Below are positions 18,248-26,917 of a DNA stretch of 64,000 nucleotides, piece by piece. Under the pieces are notes generated by a model. It worked only from the letters and a program-made list of their open reading frames with translations, had not been told where the DNA came from and searched no databases. The DNA comes from USCg-Taylor sp050740455 (GTDB lineage Bacteria; Pseudomonadota; Gammaproteobacteria; JACCXJ01): positions 1-64,000 of the forward strand of contig JBOIDF010000006.1 in assembly GCA_050740455.1 (NCBI GenBank), read 5' to 3'. The first letter of the stretch is position 1. Each line of letters opens with the position of its first letter. A program made the position numbers and the translations under genes.

Positions 18248-18916
18248 TCAAGCGCTCGGTTTCGGTTCGGCCGCCGCTTCGGCGGCAGGCTCCTCCGCGC
18301 TCGCCGCCAGAGCCTCAGCCTCGCCTTCGGGCGCGACCACCCGCGGGATATGCACCGAGACCACGGGCTGGGCCGGATCGCCTCCATGCAGGAGCCCGGC
18401 GGCCTCGACACCGGCGGGCAGGCTCAGGTCCGAGAGGTGCAATGTCGTACCGACCGGTATGTCCGCAAGATCAACAGCGATAAATTCCGGCAGGTCTTTC
18501 GGCAAGCACACGACTTCGACCTCGGTCATCAAGTGGCTGATGACGCCGCCGCTTTGTTTAACGCCGACACACTTGTCCGCGTTAACGAAGTGAATCGGCA
18601 CCCGCATCGTGAGCTTCTCATGCTCGCTCACGCGCAGCAGATCGACATGCATGATGCGAGGCTTAAAGGGATGCCGTTGCAGATCCTTGAGCACCACTTT
18701 CTCCGTCGCATCGTTCAGGTTCACGCTCAGAATATGCGAATAGAACGCTTCCTGCGCCAGATGTTTTTCCATCTCCTCGTGACTCAACTGCAGCATCACC
18801 GGGTCTTTACCGGCGCCATATAGGATGGCCGGGATCTTGCCCGCGCGGCGCAGGCGGCGGCTCGCACCTTTCCCGGCGCCGGCACGGCTTTCAGCGCTGA
18901 TTTCGAACTGGTTCAC
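18248..18916 (-). CDS. rplY: 50S ribosomal protein L25/general stress protein Ctc (long form)
   Basis: The 222-residue product has the L25 5S-rRNA-binding domain (EISAESRAGAGKGASRRLRR, PAILYGAGKDP, EKVVLKDLQRHPFKPRIMHVDL) followed by the TL5-like C-terminal domain (VPIHFVNADKCVGVKQSGGV) and an Ala/Glu-rich tail (EALAASAEEPAAEAAAEPKP). The long Ctc/TL5 form is about twice the size of E. coli L25. It protects and stabilises 5S rRNA in the large ribosomal subunit. It precedes pth in the same operon. The acidic tail is probably disordered, as is usual for this form. Confidence 0.95.
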   Translation of the reverse strand: MNQFEISAESRAGAGKGASRRLRRAGKIPAILYGAGKDPVMLQLSHEEMEKHLAQEAFYSHILSVNLNDATEKVVLKDLQRHPFKPRIMHVDLLRVSEHEKLTMRVPIHFVNADKCVGVKQSGGVISHLMTEVEVVCLPKDLPEFIAVDLADIPVGTTLHLSDLSLPAGVEAAGLLHGGDPAQPVVSVHIPRVVAPEGEAEALAASAEEPAAEAAAEPKPSA

Positions 18917-18986
18917 TTTGATTTCCCCTTTCGTTTGCGTTTTTCGCGGCTGGCCATGCGCCCCTGCGACCGGGAAGGTTTGGCCA

Positions 18987-19940
18987 TCAATCCATAAACA
19001 TCGAGCTCAAGGACTCTCCCGAGGCGATCCGGCGTATGCTCTCTCCGAGCAGCCCAGCGACACTGAGCTGGCGGATCCGCGGGCATGCGGCCGCCACGGG
19101 TGCAAGCGGTATGGTGTCGGTCACCACCAGCTCATCCAATGCGGAAGACTGAATACGCTCGACGGCATTGCCCGAAAGCACCGGATGCGTGCAGTAGGCT
19201 AAAACCCGTGTGGCGCCGTGGTCCTTAAGCGCTTTGGCGGCCTCGCACAGGGTTCCGGCGGTATCCACCAAGTCATCGATCATGACACAGGTCCGGCTCT
19301 CGACATCGCCGATAATATTCATGACCCGGGCTTCGTTGGGGTTGGGACGGCGCTTGTCGATGATCGCGAGATCCGCATCATCGAGCCGCTTGGCCAGTGC
19401 TCTCGCTCTGACAACGCCGCCGACATCGGGGGAGACCACCATTACGCTCGGGTATTCGTGTTTCCACACATCGCCGAGCAGCACCGGCGAGGCGTAGATG
19501 TTGTCGAGCGGGATATCGAAAAATCCTTGGATCTGCTCAGCGTGGAGATCGACCGTCATGACCCGATCGGTCCCCACGCTCGCAATCATATTGGCGATCA
19601 TCTTCGCGGTGATCGGCACGCGCGCAAAACGCGGGCGCCGGTCCTGGCGTGAATAGCCCATATAGGGCATGACCGCGGTAATGCGAAACGCCGAAGCCCG
19701 CCGGATGGCGTCGGCCATCACCAAGAGTTCGAGCAAGTGATCATTGGTCGGGGCGCAGGTAGGCTGTAGTACGAAGACATCGCGCCCGCGCACGTTCTCC
19801 GTGATCTCGACCATCACCTCGCCATCGCTGAAACGGCCCACCGTCGCTTTCCCCAAGGGGATCTGCAGATGGTTGGCCACGGCCTGCGCCAAAGCAGGGT
19901 TGGCATTGCCCGTAAACAGCATTACCGAATCAAACGACAT
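18987..19940 (-). CDS. prs: Ribose-phosphate pyrophosphokinase
   Basis: The 317-residue enzyme makes PRPP from ribose 5-phosphate and ATP, feeding nucleotide, histidine, tryptophan and NAD synthesis. Visible are the N-terminal NANPALAQAVANHLQIPLG, the flexible loop GYSRQDRRPR, the divalent-cation site DLHAEQIQGFFDIPLDN, and the PRPP loop CVMIDDLVDTAGT near residue 220. Length and motifs match class I PRPP synthetases. It lies directly downstream of tRNA-Gln and ispE, as in E. coli and relatives, where ispE-prs are neighbours. Confidence 0.96.
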   Translation of the reverse strand: MSFDSVMLFTGNANPALAQAVANHLQIPLGKATVGRFSDGEVMVEITENVRGRDVFVLQPTCAPTNDHLLELLVMADAIRRASAFRITAVMPYMGYSRQDRRPRFARVPITAKMIANMIASVGTDRVMTVDLHAEQIQGFFDIPLDNIYASPVLLGDVWKHEYPSVMVVSPDVGGVVRARALAKRLDDADLAIIDKRRPNPNEARVMNIIGDVESRTCVMIDDLVDTAGTLCEAAKALKDHGATRVLAYCTHPVLSGNAVERIQSSALDELVVTDTIPLAPVAAACPRIRQLSVAGLLGESIRRIASGESLSSMFMD

Positions 19941-19959
19941 GCCTGCGTCACCTAAAACA

Positions 19960-20034
19960 TGGCTGGGGTGCCAGGATTCGAACCTGGGAATGCGGGGATC
20001 AAAACCCCGTGCCTTACCGCTTGGCTACACCCCA
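19960..20034 (-). tRNA. tRNA-Gln (anticodon TTG)
   Basis: On the minus strand the sequence starts TGGGGTGTAGCCAAGC, has the anticodon loop TTTTGAT with anticodon TTG, the TTCGAATCC T-loop, and ends CACCCCA-G-CCA with the CCA encoded. The acceptor stem TGGGGTG/CACCCCA pairs fully. It sits between ispE and prs, a position where a tRNA-Gln is conserved in many gammaproteobacteria. Its first ten bases overlap the end of ispE, including the ispE stop codon. Confidence 0.97.
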
Positions 20035-20906
20035 ATTGCAGCTACTCGATGCGAGCCCCGCGCGTGCTCTCTAGCGAGCCGATCCAACAACGGGGAGCGG
20101 TTTAACCCTCTGGCCACAAACCCTTGCCAATCGTGAGGCAAGGCCCGAATCACATCGCGCGCTTGGGCTTCCGCACTAAAGTGAGCGAATACGCAGGCGC
20201 CGGTTCCTGTTAGCCGGGCGTCGCCCCATTGGTTAAGCCAGTCCAAGGCCTTTGCCACTTCCGGGTAACGCGCCCGCACCACGGGTTCGCAGTCGTTGCG
20301 GCCACCCGAGTTGAAGAAATCGGCGATTGTGATGGCAGTCGAATCCCGTGTCAATTCCCGATCGGCGAACACTGCTTCGGTCGATACCATGCAGGGAGGT
20401 TGGATGATCAAAAACCAGGGCTCATCGAGCGATAGCGTCGTCAGCTTTTCTCCGACGCCTTCCGCCCACGCCGCCTGGCCATGGATAAAGATGGGAATAT
20501 CGGCGCCGAGTTGTACTCCTAATTCGATCAGGCGCTCGGTGGGCAATCCAAGTCCCCATAATTGGTTTAAGGCGACGAGGGTGGTTGCCGCATCGGAGCT
20601 CCCTCCGCCGAGTCCGGCGCCGATCGGCAAACGCTTTTTTACCCTGAGGTCGGCGCCGAAGCGGGTACCGGTGGCCGCCTGTAGAGCGCGCGCGGACTTG
20701 ACCACCAAGTCATCGTCGGCAGGCACGCCGGGAACCTCCGACAGACGTCGGATCCGGCCGTCCTCGCGCGGATGGATCTCGACGCTATCGCCCCAATCCA
20801 GGAATTGAAATACGGTTTGCAACTCGTGATAGCCGTCCCCGCGCTTCCCAGTAACGTGGAGAAAAAGATTGAGCTTTGCTGGTGCGGGCCAGGGTGTGGC
20901 GAGCAT
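20025..20906 (-). CDS. ispE: 4-diphosphocytidyl-2-C-methyl-D-erythritol kinase
   Basis: The 293-residue GHMP kinase phosphorylates CDP-ME in the MEP pathway of isoprenoid synthesis. It shows PAPAKLNLFLHVTGKRGDGYHEL at the N-terminus, the ATP-binding glycine-rich loop PIGAGLGGGSSDAA near residue 90-105, and the C-terminal LTGTGACVFAHF motif. Length is normal. The coding sequence ends inside the downstream tRNA-Gln gene: its last codons and TAG stop are the first ten bases of the tRNA. lolB ends four bases before its start, so the two are an operon. Confidence 0.95.
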   Translation of the reverse strand: MLATPWPAPAKLNLFLHVTGKRGDGYHELQTVFQFLDWGDSVEIHPREDGRIRRLSEVPGVPADDDLVVKSARALQAATGTRFGADLRVKKRLPIGAGLGGGSSDAATTLVALNQLWGLGLPTERLIELGVQLGADIPIFIHGQAAWAEGVGEKLTTLSLDEPWFLIIQPPCMVSTEAVFADRELTRDSTAITIADFFNSGGRNDCEPVVRARYPEVAKALDWLNQWGDARLTGTGACVFAHFSAEAQARDVIRALPHDWQGFVARGLNRSPLLDRLAREHARGSHRVAAIGV

Positions 20907-20909
20907 TTT

Positions 20910-21512
20910 TTAACCCATCTCCCAGCTTTGCACGACCATCCGTACCTTGAGCTCATCGCTGTGCAAGAAGAGCTTGAGCGGGAGATCGAGCTTCCCGCTG
21001 TGGCCATAGCTCAGAACACTGATGCGCCACCCAGACTGCTCTAGATCGATCATGCGACCCAAGGGATCCAATTGAAGCCGGGATACCGGCGCCTCGGGAT
21101 CGGGGATCCCGCGCACCCAGTAATGCAGACCCGCCACCGGCAGGGTCCACCCGAGCTGCTCCGAGAGCAGGGTCTCGGCATCGCGGGCCGTTAACGATTT
21201 ATTGTCCGGCGTACGCATGACGACGCCACTCGCATCGCCATCCAGACCGTAGGTTCCTTGTCCCAGCGGGGCCGCGATTCGCAGCGAGAAACCTTCACCC
21301 GCCTGCCGCCACTGCAAACCCGCCTGCCAACCGTCCCGGGGTGTTTGCACCGCGACGCGCCCATGGAGCGACCAGCGCCGCAAGGCATCGATCTCGCCGC
21401 GGTGGCGTTGCCAAGCCTGGTCGATGGCCGCGTTCCCCCCCAAGTGGTAGACGGGCATCTGCGCGCATGCGGTGAGCATGAGCAGCCCAAGCGCGGCATG
21501 CCTTGCTTTCAC
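20910..21512 (-). CDS. lolB: Outer-membrane lipoprotein insertion factor LolB
   Basis: LolB receives lipoproteins from LolA and inserts them into the outer membrane. The GTG start at 21512 overlaps the stop of the TPR gene (GTGA) and gives a 200-residue precursor with signal peptide and lipobox LTAC (Cys about residue 16). Typical LolB features follow: WSLHGRVAVQTPRDGWQA, FSLRIAAPLGQGTY, and LHYWVRGIPDPEAPV. The coupling TPR lipoprotein-lolB-ispE is the usual gamma-/betaproteobacterial order. No defects are visible. Confidence 0.92.
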   Translation of the reverse strand: MKARHAALGLLMLTACAQMPVYHLGGNAAIDQAWQRHRGEIDALRRWSLHGRVAVQTPRDGWQAGLQWRQAGEGFSLRIAAPLGQGTYGLDGDASGVVMRTPDNKSLTARDAETLLSEQLGWTLPVAGLHYWVRGIPDPEAPVSRLQLDPLGRMIDLEQSGWRISVLSYGHSGKLDLPLKLFLHSDELKVRMVVQSWEMG

Positions 21513-23275
21513 TGCTTGAGCCGTCTCATCACTTTGAGTAGATTCGGGTCCCCCGGCGCTACCCGCAGCGCGCTGTCCCAAACCCGCCGCGCCTCGGCTC
21601 TGTCGCCCTTCACCCACAAGATCTCCCCGAGATGCGCCGCGACCTCCGGGTCATTGCGGATCTGGAGCGCGCGTCGAAGATAGCTTTCCGCCTCATCCAA
21701 GCGCCCTAAACGGTAAAGCACCCACCCCATGCTATCGAGGACAAAAAAATCATTCGGCGTCAATTCCAGCGCTCGTTTAATGAGCGCATAAGCCTCTTGG
21801 TAACGGGTGGTGCGATCGGCGAGAGAATAACCGAGCGCGTTGAGGGCTTGGGCGTTCTTGGGTTCGCGCGCCAAAATGTGCTTCAGATCGCGCTCCAGGA
21901 GATCGATGCGGCCGATCTTGTCCGCGAGCATCGCCCGGGTATAGAGCAGTTCCGAATCATAGCCCCCGGCCAGCGCTTGGTCATAAAGCTTCATGGCCTC
22001 CGTGTACCGGTTTTGGTGGGTTAGTATTTCGCCCGCGATCCGGATTGCCTTGATCTTCTGCTGCTCGTTCGAGGGTTTGATCGTCGCCAGATGGCGCTCG
22101 GCGTCCTTCACCTTACCGTGCTTAACCAGCGCCAGCGCGATGCTCAGTTGGGCGTCGAAATGATTCGGTCCTTCCTCGACCGATGAGTACCAACGGACCG
22201 CCGAGCCGTAATCCTTCTTCGCTTCGGCGATTTGTCCCAAGTAATAACGCGCATCGTGGGTGTACTGTCCGCTCCGCGCGATGCGCATAAAACTTTGCTC
22301 GGCTTTGGCCAGGTCTTGGCCTTGGAGGTAGAGCAGCCCTAGCGCAAAGCGGACATCGGGGTTGTCGGGTTGCTTCTTGGCAAGGATCTCGAATTGGTCG
22401 CGGGCCGCATCGAAACGCTTATTGTCGGCGAGCAGCCTGCCGTAAGCCATGCGCAGATGAAAGTCCTCGGGATGTTCCTTCACGGCCCCCTCGATCCAAG
22501 TCAACGCGGTTTGCACCTCGCCCTGCTTCTGCAAGATCCCGAGATAGGCCACCGCCATGTTGGTGTCGAAGGGAGGAAGTCTCAGCGCCCGCTCCATGGT
22601 TTCCCGCGCTACCTGAACCTCGTCGGCGCGAAGCGCCAACCACGCATAAGCGAACAAGGCTTGCGGGTCATTTGGGTGTTTCGCCACCAGCCTCTCCATC
22701 ACCTTGAGCGCCGCGGCTTGGTCCTTTTCGGTGCTGAGTAAATTGGCGATCAGCCGCAGGTTATGACTCGCCTGCTCATCGTCTGAGTCCGTAGCGATTT
22801 CGAGATGTTGCAAGGCTTCGTCAAGCCGGCCTCCGCGAATCAATAACGCCGCCAGCACCCGCCGCGCCTCTGGATCATCCCCGGCGCGCGCGACCCAGAG
22901 CTCGGCCGCTTCCAGCGCGTCGTGTTCGCGTTTGGCAAAAATCGCGATGCGGGTCGCACGCTCCGCGACGCGCGCATCGGCTACTGTACGTGCGATCTCT
23001 AAATAATTTTCTACCGCGATCTCCGGATGTCCCCGCTGCCCGGCGATTTCAGCGACCAGCAGCTTGTATAACATCTCTTCGGTGAGCTCGATTCTCGGCG
23101 TGGCGGCAGCGGCGCTCGCGGCGGATTGCAACACCGCTTTCGTCCCCGGATCGGGCTGAACCTGGCTCGTAGCGCAACCGGCGAGCCACGCTGCGAGTAG
23201 GCACACAAGCCCAGGGCGCGGAGTTTGGTACCGCTTAAACGGCGCAAACGTCAAGGAGTCACGCGAAGACAGCAT
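21509..23275 (-). CDS. TPR-repeat lipoprotein
   Basis: The 588-residue product starts with a signal peptide and a lipobox (LAGC, Cys about residue 34). It then consists of about a dozen tetratricopeptide repeats; clear units are ALFAYAWLALRADEVQVARE, VRFALGLLYLQGQDLAKAEQ and ALNALGYSLADRTTRYQEAY. TPR lipoproteins directly upstream of lolB are conserved in many proteobacteria and are thought to act as outer-membrane or periplasmic scaffolds; the exact role is unknown. It is the first gene of the leftward TPR-lolB-ispE operon and is divergent from hemA, with a 280-bp control region between. Confidence 0.9.
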   Translation of the reverse strand: MLSSRDSLTFAPFKRYQTPRPGLVCLLAAWLAGCATSQVQPDPGTKAVLQSAASAAAATPRIELTEEMLYKLLVAEIAGQRGHPEIAVENYLEIARTVADARVAERATRIAIFAKREHDALEAAELWVARAGDDPEARRVLAALLIRGGRLDEALQHLEIATDSDDEQASHNLRLIANLLSTEKDQAAALKVMERLVAKHPNDPQALFAYAWLALRADEVQVARETMERALRLPPFDTNMAVAYLGILQKQGEVQTALTWIEGAVKEHPEDFHLRMAYGRLLADNKRFDAARDQFEILAKKQPDNPDVRFALGLLYLQGQDLAKAEQSFMRIARSGQYTHDARYYLGQIAEAKKDYGSAVRWYSSVEEGPNHFDAQLSIALALVKHGKVKDAERHLATIKPSNEQQKIKAIRIAGEILTHQNRYTEAMKLYDQALAGGYDSELLYTRAMLADKIGRIDLLERDLKHILAREPKNAQALNALGYSLADRTTRYQEAYALIKRALELTPNDFFVLDSMGWVLYRLGRLDEAESYLRRALQIRNDPEVAAHLGEILWVKGDRAEARRVWDSALRVAPGDPNLLKVMRRLKQ

Positions 23276-23555
23276 GGCTGAATGTCTAGATCCATGGTTT
23301 GGCAGTGGGCCGAAGAACGCGGTGACCGCCCCCGGTAAGGTTTTGCAAACAGCGTCCGAAACCTCGGCAGCCCTTCAGAATGGCGACTTCGACCAACCCC
23401 GGGATTATGCTAATGTTGCTATTCTACTGCATTCGTATTAGTAATTACTAAGACGCGAGGGATCTTTGATTTCCGGGAGCCCATCGTCCAGTCAGCATGC
23501 ATAGAGTTAATTTCCTCCTCCGCCACGCACGGCCTCCATCGCGGCCGGGAAGCCC
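23276..23555. promoter_or_regulatory. Divergent control region between the TPR lipoprotein gene and hemA
   Basis: This 280-bp gap separates two outward-facing operons and must hold both promoters. The stretch 23405-23455 is strikingly AT-rich for this genome (GTTGCTATTCTACTG, TATTAGTAATTACTAAG) and is the best place for a promoter; a TTGCTA hexamer and several TA-rich -10-like hexamers occur there, but no single pair is convincing. TTAGTAATTACTAA is a short palindrome that could be a regulator site. No ORF or RNA gene is recognised. Confidence 0.35.
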
Positions 23556-24824
23556 ATGCCGCTCCTGGTAGTGGGAATCAATCATAGGACGGCGCCGATA
23601 GCCATTCGCGAGCGCGTCATGTTCACGCCCGATCGGCTCCCGCATGCGCTCTCGGAATTCCGCCGTGTCGAAGGCGTCAACGAGGCCCTTATCTTGTCCA
23701 CTTGCAATCGGACGGAAATATACTGTCACCAGACTCACGCCGATACCCGCAGCCCCCTCGCATGGCTCACCGGGTATCAGGGTCTCGATGCAGCGGAGAT
23801 CAAACGCTATCTGTTTTCTTTACCGCAAGAAGACACCGTCCGCCACCTGCTACGGGTCGCGTGCGGGCTTGAGTCGATGGTGTTGGGAGAGCCCCAAATC
23901 CTCGGACAGATCAAGAATGCCTATCGCACCGCGCGCCGCTATCAAACCCTGGGCAAATTGCTGAACAGATTGTTTCAGCATGCTTTTTCCGTCGCCAAGA
24001 AGGTGCGCACCGATACCGCAATCGGATCGAGCCCGGTGTCCGTGGCGTTCGCGGCGGTCCGCCTTGCGCAACAGATTTTCGGTGAGTTCGGCGCGCGCAC
24101 GGCGCTGCTCATCGGCGCCGGGGATACCATTGAACTGACGGCCCAACATCTCCACGAACGCGGGATCCGGCACCTGCTGATCGCAAACCGTTCACTTACC
24201 CGCGCCGAAGCGCTGGCGGGGCGCTTCGGCGCCTATCCGGTCAACCTGGCGAACCTCCGCCATTATTTGAAAGAGGCAGACATCGTGCTTTCGGCCACGG
24301 CCAGCGCGCAACCGATCGTGACCAAGGCCTTGGTCGAAGAGGCATTGCAGTCCCGCAAACACCGCCTCATGTTTCTCGCCGATTTAGCCGTACCTCGAGA
24401 TATCGAGCCTGAAGTCGCCACGCTCCCCGACGCGTATCTCTATACCGTCGATGACTTGGAAGTCGTCATTCAGGATAACCTCCGGCTGCGGCAGACCGCG
24501 GCCGCGCAGGCGGACGAAATTATCGCCACCCAAGTCAACCGCTTTCTGGACTGGGTGCAGTCCTTGGATGCGGTGGCGAGCGTGCGCGCCTTACGCGGCA
24601 AGGCCGAGACCGTCCGCGAACAAGCAGTGCAGCTCGCCCGCCAACGCCTGGAAAGCGGGGCGGACGCCACGGCGGTCATCGAGTCTCTGGCCCATCAATT
24701 GACCAATAAACTAATTCACATCCCGAGCGTGAGAATGCGTGAAGCGAGCGCCGCCGGAAGGCTAGAAGTGCTAAGGGCGGCACAGGAGATCTTCGATATA
24801 GGCCTCCAGGACCCAGCGGACTGA
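23556..24824 (+). CDS. hemA: Glutamyl-tRNA reductase
   Basis: The 422-residue enzyme makes glutamate-1-semialdehyde from Glu-tRNA, the first committed step of tetrapyrrole synthesis by the C5 route. Visible are the N-terminal VVGINHRTAPIAIRERV, the catalytic Cys50 in ILSTCNRTEIY, the substrate-site segment RVACGLESMVLGEPQILGQIK, the NADPH-binding LIGAGDTIELTAQHL, and the C-terminal dimerisation helices. All match HemA in length and order. It opens the hemA-prfA-prmC-moeB operon, divergent from the TPR-lolB-ispE group, as in many gammaproteobacteria. Confidence 0.97.
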   Translation: MPLLVVGINHRTAPIAIRERVMFTPDRLPHALSEFRRVEGVNEALILSTCNRTEIYCHQTHADTRSPLAWLTGYQGLDAAEIKRYLFSLPQEDTVRHLLRVACGLESMVLGEPQILGQIKNAYRTARRYQTLGKLLNRLFQHAFSVAKKVRTDTAIGSSPVSVAFAAVRLAQQIFGEFGARTALLIGAGDTIELTAQHLHERGIRHLLIANRSLTRAEALAGRFGAYPVNLANLRHYLKEADIVLSATASAQPIVTKALVEEALQSRKHRLMFLADLAVPRDIEPEVATLPDAYLYTVDDLEVVIQDNLRLRQTAAAQADEIIATQVNRFLDWVQSLDAVASVRALRGKAETVREQAVQLARQRLESGADATAVIESLAHQLTNKLIHIPSVRMREASAAGRLEVLRAAQEIFDIGLQDPAD

Positions 24825-24923
24825 CCCTCCTGAGGCGATCGCCGGATGCGCCCAACCGGCCGCAATCTAGGCCGCCCGGCGGCAACTGGAGTAAGATATT
24901 TTTATTTCAGTGCCCATCCGCCG

Positions 24924-26006
24924 ATGAAGGATTCTTTGCGCATAAAGCTCGAACGGCTGCGCGACAGGCTGTCAGAGTTAGATCATCTGCTTGCCGATCC
25001 ACGGGTGATTAACGATCAAGCGGCTTTCAGAGCGCTTGGGCGGGAACATGCCGAGCTGAGCCCGGTCGTGTCGTGTTTCGGCGAGCATCTGCAAAACCGC
25101 AAGGCGATCGAGGCAGCCAAGGAGATACTTAACGATGGCGATCCCGATCTGCGGGCCCTAGCCGCGGAAGAACTGAAGGAGGCCACGGCAACGGGCGCGC
25201 GGCTCGAACGGGAACTTCAAGCCTACTTGCTCCCGAGCGACCCCGCGGATAACAACAACATCTTCCTGGAGGTGCGGGCGGGGACCGGCGGCGGAGAGGC
25301 GGCACTGTTCGCGGGCGATCTCTTCAGGATGTATACGCGCTACGCGGAACTGAGGTCATGGAGCATCGAGATCCTCAGCGCCAGCCGCGCCGAGGGCGGG
25401 GGTTACAAGGAGATTATCGCCCGCGTCGCCGGGCGCGGGGCATACTCGAGACTGAAATTCGAGTCCGGGGTGCACCGAGTGCAACGGGTGCCGGCGACCG
25501 AGGCGCAAGGCCGCATACACACCTCCGCTTGCACGGTTGCCGTCCTGCCGGAAGCCGATGAGGTCACGGACATCGAGATCTCGCCCTCCGATCTTCGCGT
25601 TGATACGTTCCGGGCATCGGGCGCCGGCGGACAGCATGTTAATAAAACCGATTCCGCGATCCGCATCACGCACCTCCCGACGGGGCTGGTCGTAGAGTGC
25701 CAGGAAGAACGCTCCCAACATAAGAACCGCGCCCGCGCGATGAGCCTGCTGCGTTCAAGGCTCCTGTCCGCCGAGCGGGAACGGCAGCGCGCGGAACAAG
25801 CGGAGAGCCGCCGCATCCTGGTCGGCAGCGGGGATCGGTCCGAACGCATCCGGACCTACAATTTTCCGCAAGGCCGGCTTACCGATCACCGCATCAATCT
25901 CACCCTGTATAAACTTAACGATGTTCTCGAAGGACAGATCGACCTCGTCATCGATCCGCTCATCAGCGAGCATCAGGCGGAGTTGATGGCGGCTACCGGT
26001 GCTTAA
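24924..26006 (+). CDS. prfA: Peptide chain release factor 1
   Basis: RF1 ends translation at UAA and UAG. The 360-residue product starts at the ATG at 24924 (MKDSLRIKLERLRDRLSEL); upstream codons in the same frame lack family sequence. It has the RF1 stop-codon-reading motif PAT in RVPATEAQGRIHTS and the catalytic GGQ in ASGAGGQHVNKTDSAI, whose Gln is methylated by PrmC. Its last codons overlap the prmC start by 8 bp, coupling the factor to the enzyme that modifies it. Length is typical. Confidence 0.97.
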   Translation: MKDSLRIKLERLRDRLSELDHLLADPRVINDQAAFRALGREHAELSPVVSCFGEHLQNRKAIEAAKEILNDGDPDLRALAAEELKEATATGARLERELQAYLLPSDPADNNNIFLEVRAGTGGGEAALFAGDLFRMYTRYAELRSWSIEILSASRAEGGGYKEIIARVAGRGAYSRLKFESGVHRVQRVPATEAQGRIHTSACTVAVLPEADEVTDIEISPSDLRVDTFRASGAGGQHVNKTDSAIRITHLPTGLVVECQEERSQHKNRARAMSLLRSRLLSAERERQRAEQAESRRILVGSGDRSERIRTYNFPQGRLTDHRINLTLYKLNDVLEGQIDLVIDPLISEHQAELMAATGA

Positions 26007-26868
26007 TCAGAAGCGGCCGCCCCCACCAACCATTGGGTCCATCATCGCGGAGGCCGAGCGCAAGCTCGCTAGGTCGGGCTCGGCGCGGCTCGACGCCGAG
26101 TTGTTGCTGGCTAAACTCCTCGGCGCCAGCCGCGCCCACCTCTTTGCCTATCCCGAGCGCATCTTACCGGTGCGCGCGGCAATAAGGTATCGGCGGGTCA
26201 TCGACGAGCGCGCCCGCGGGGTTCCCCTCGCCTATTTGGCCGGATCGCACGGGTTCTGGTCGTTCGAGATCACGGTTAACCCAAACACCCTCATCCCGCG
26301 CCCGGAAACCGAGCACCTGGTCGAAACCGCCCTCGCTCTGATTCGTACCCACGGCCTGCGGACGGTGGCGGATCTCGGGACCGGCAGCGGCGCCGTCGCG
26401 CTCGCCCTTAAGCGCGAAGTTCCAGCGCTTGAAGTGTTCGCCACCGACATTTCTCCGCAAGCCCTCGTGGTCGCGCGGCGCAACGCTGAAGCACTGGGGC
26501 TCTCCGGCATTAAGTTGCTTCGGGGAGATTGGTGCCGAGCGTTGCCCGAGCGGCGGTTTGAGCTGATTGTCTCGAACCCCCCTTACGTGGCTTCGGATGA
26601 CCCGTGCCTTCGCGCGGGCGAGATCCGCTTCGAGCCTTTGATCGCCCTTGACGGAGGCCGTGACGGCCTGGAAGCGATCCGTAGCGTCATCGCGGGCGCC
26701 CGTGAGCGTTTGCAAACGGGCGGCTGGCTCGCGATCGAGCACGGCGCCGAACAAAGAAAACCGATCGAGACGCTGTTCCGCGCGCACGGATTTCGATCGC
26801 TACAATGTGTTCGCGATTATGCCGGCCATGAACGCATCTGCCTTGGGCGCTTCGTCGCGGCGGATTGA
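25999..26868 (+). CDS. prmC: Release factor N5-glutamine methyltransferase PrmC (HemK)
   Basis: The 289-residue enzyme methylates the GGQ glutamine of release factors. It begins at a GTG that overlaps prfA by 8 bp. The N-terminal helical domain (RLDAELLLAKLLGASRAHLF) precedes the conserved LIPRPETEHLVE, SAM motif I DLGTGSGAVALAL, and the catalytic NPPY in VSNPPYVASDD. All positions are as in PrmC. It is the usual partner of prfA. The stop is followed 49 bp later by the moeB start. Confidence 0.95.
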   Translation: MLNQKRPPPPTIGSIIAEAERKLARSGSARLDAELLLAKLLGASRAHLFAYPERILPVRAAIRYRRVIDERARGVPLAYLAGSHGFWSFEITVNPNTLIPRPETEHLVETALALIRTHGLRTVADLGTGSGAVALALKREVPALEVFATDISPQALVVARRNAEALGLSGIKLLRGDWCRALPERRFELIVSNPPYVASDDPCLRAGEIRFEPLIALDGGRDGLEAIRSVIAGARERLQTGGWLAIEHGAEQRKPIETLFRAHGFRSLQCVRDYAGHERICLGRFVAAD

Positions 26869-26917
26869 AGCCGGTATTTCGCCAGCGCCCCGTTCCATGG
26901 AAACCTATTCTGGCTCG

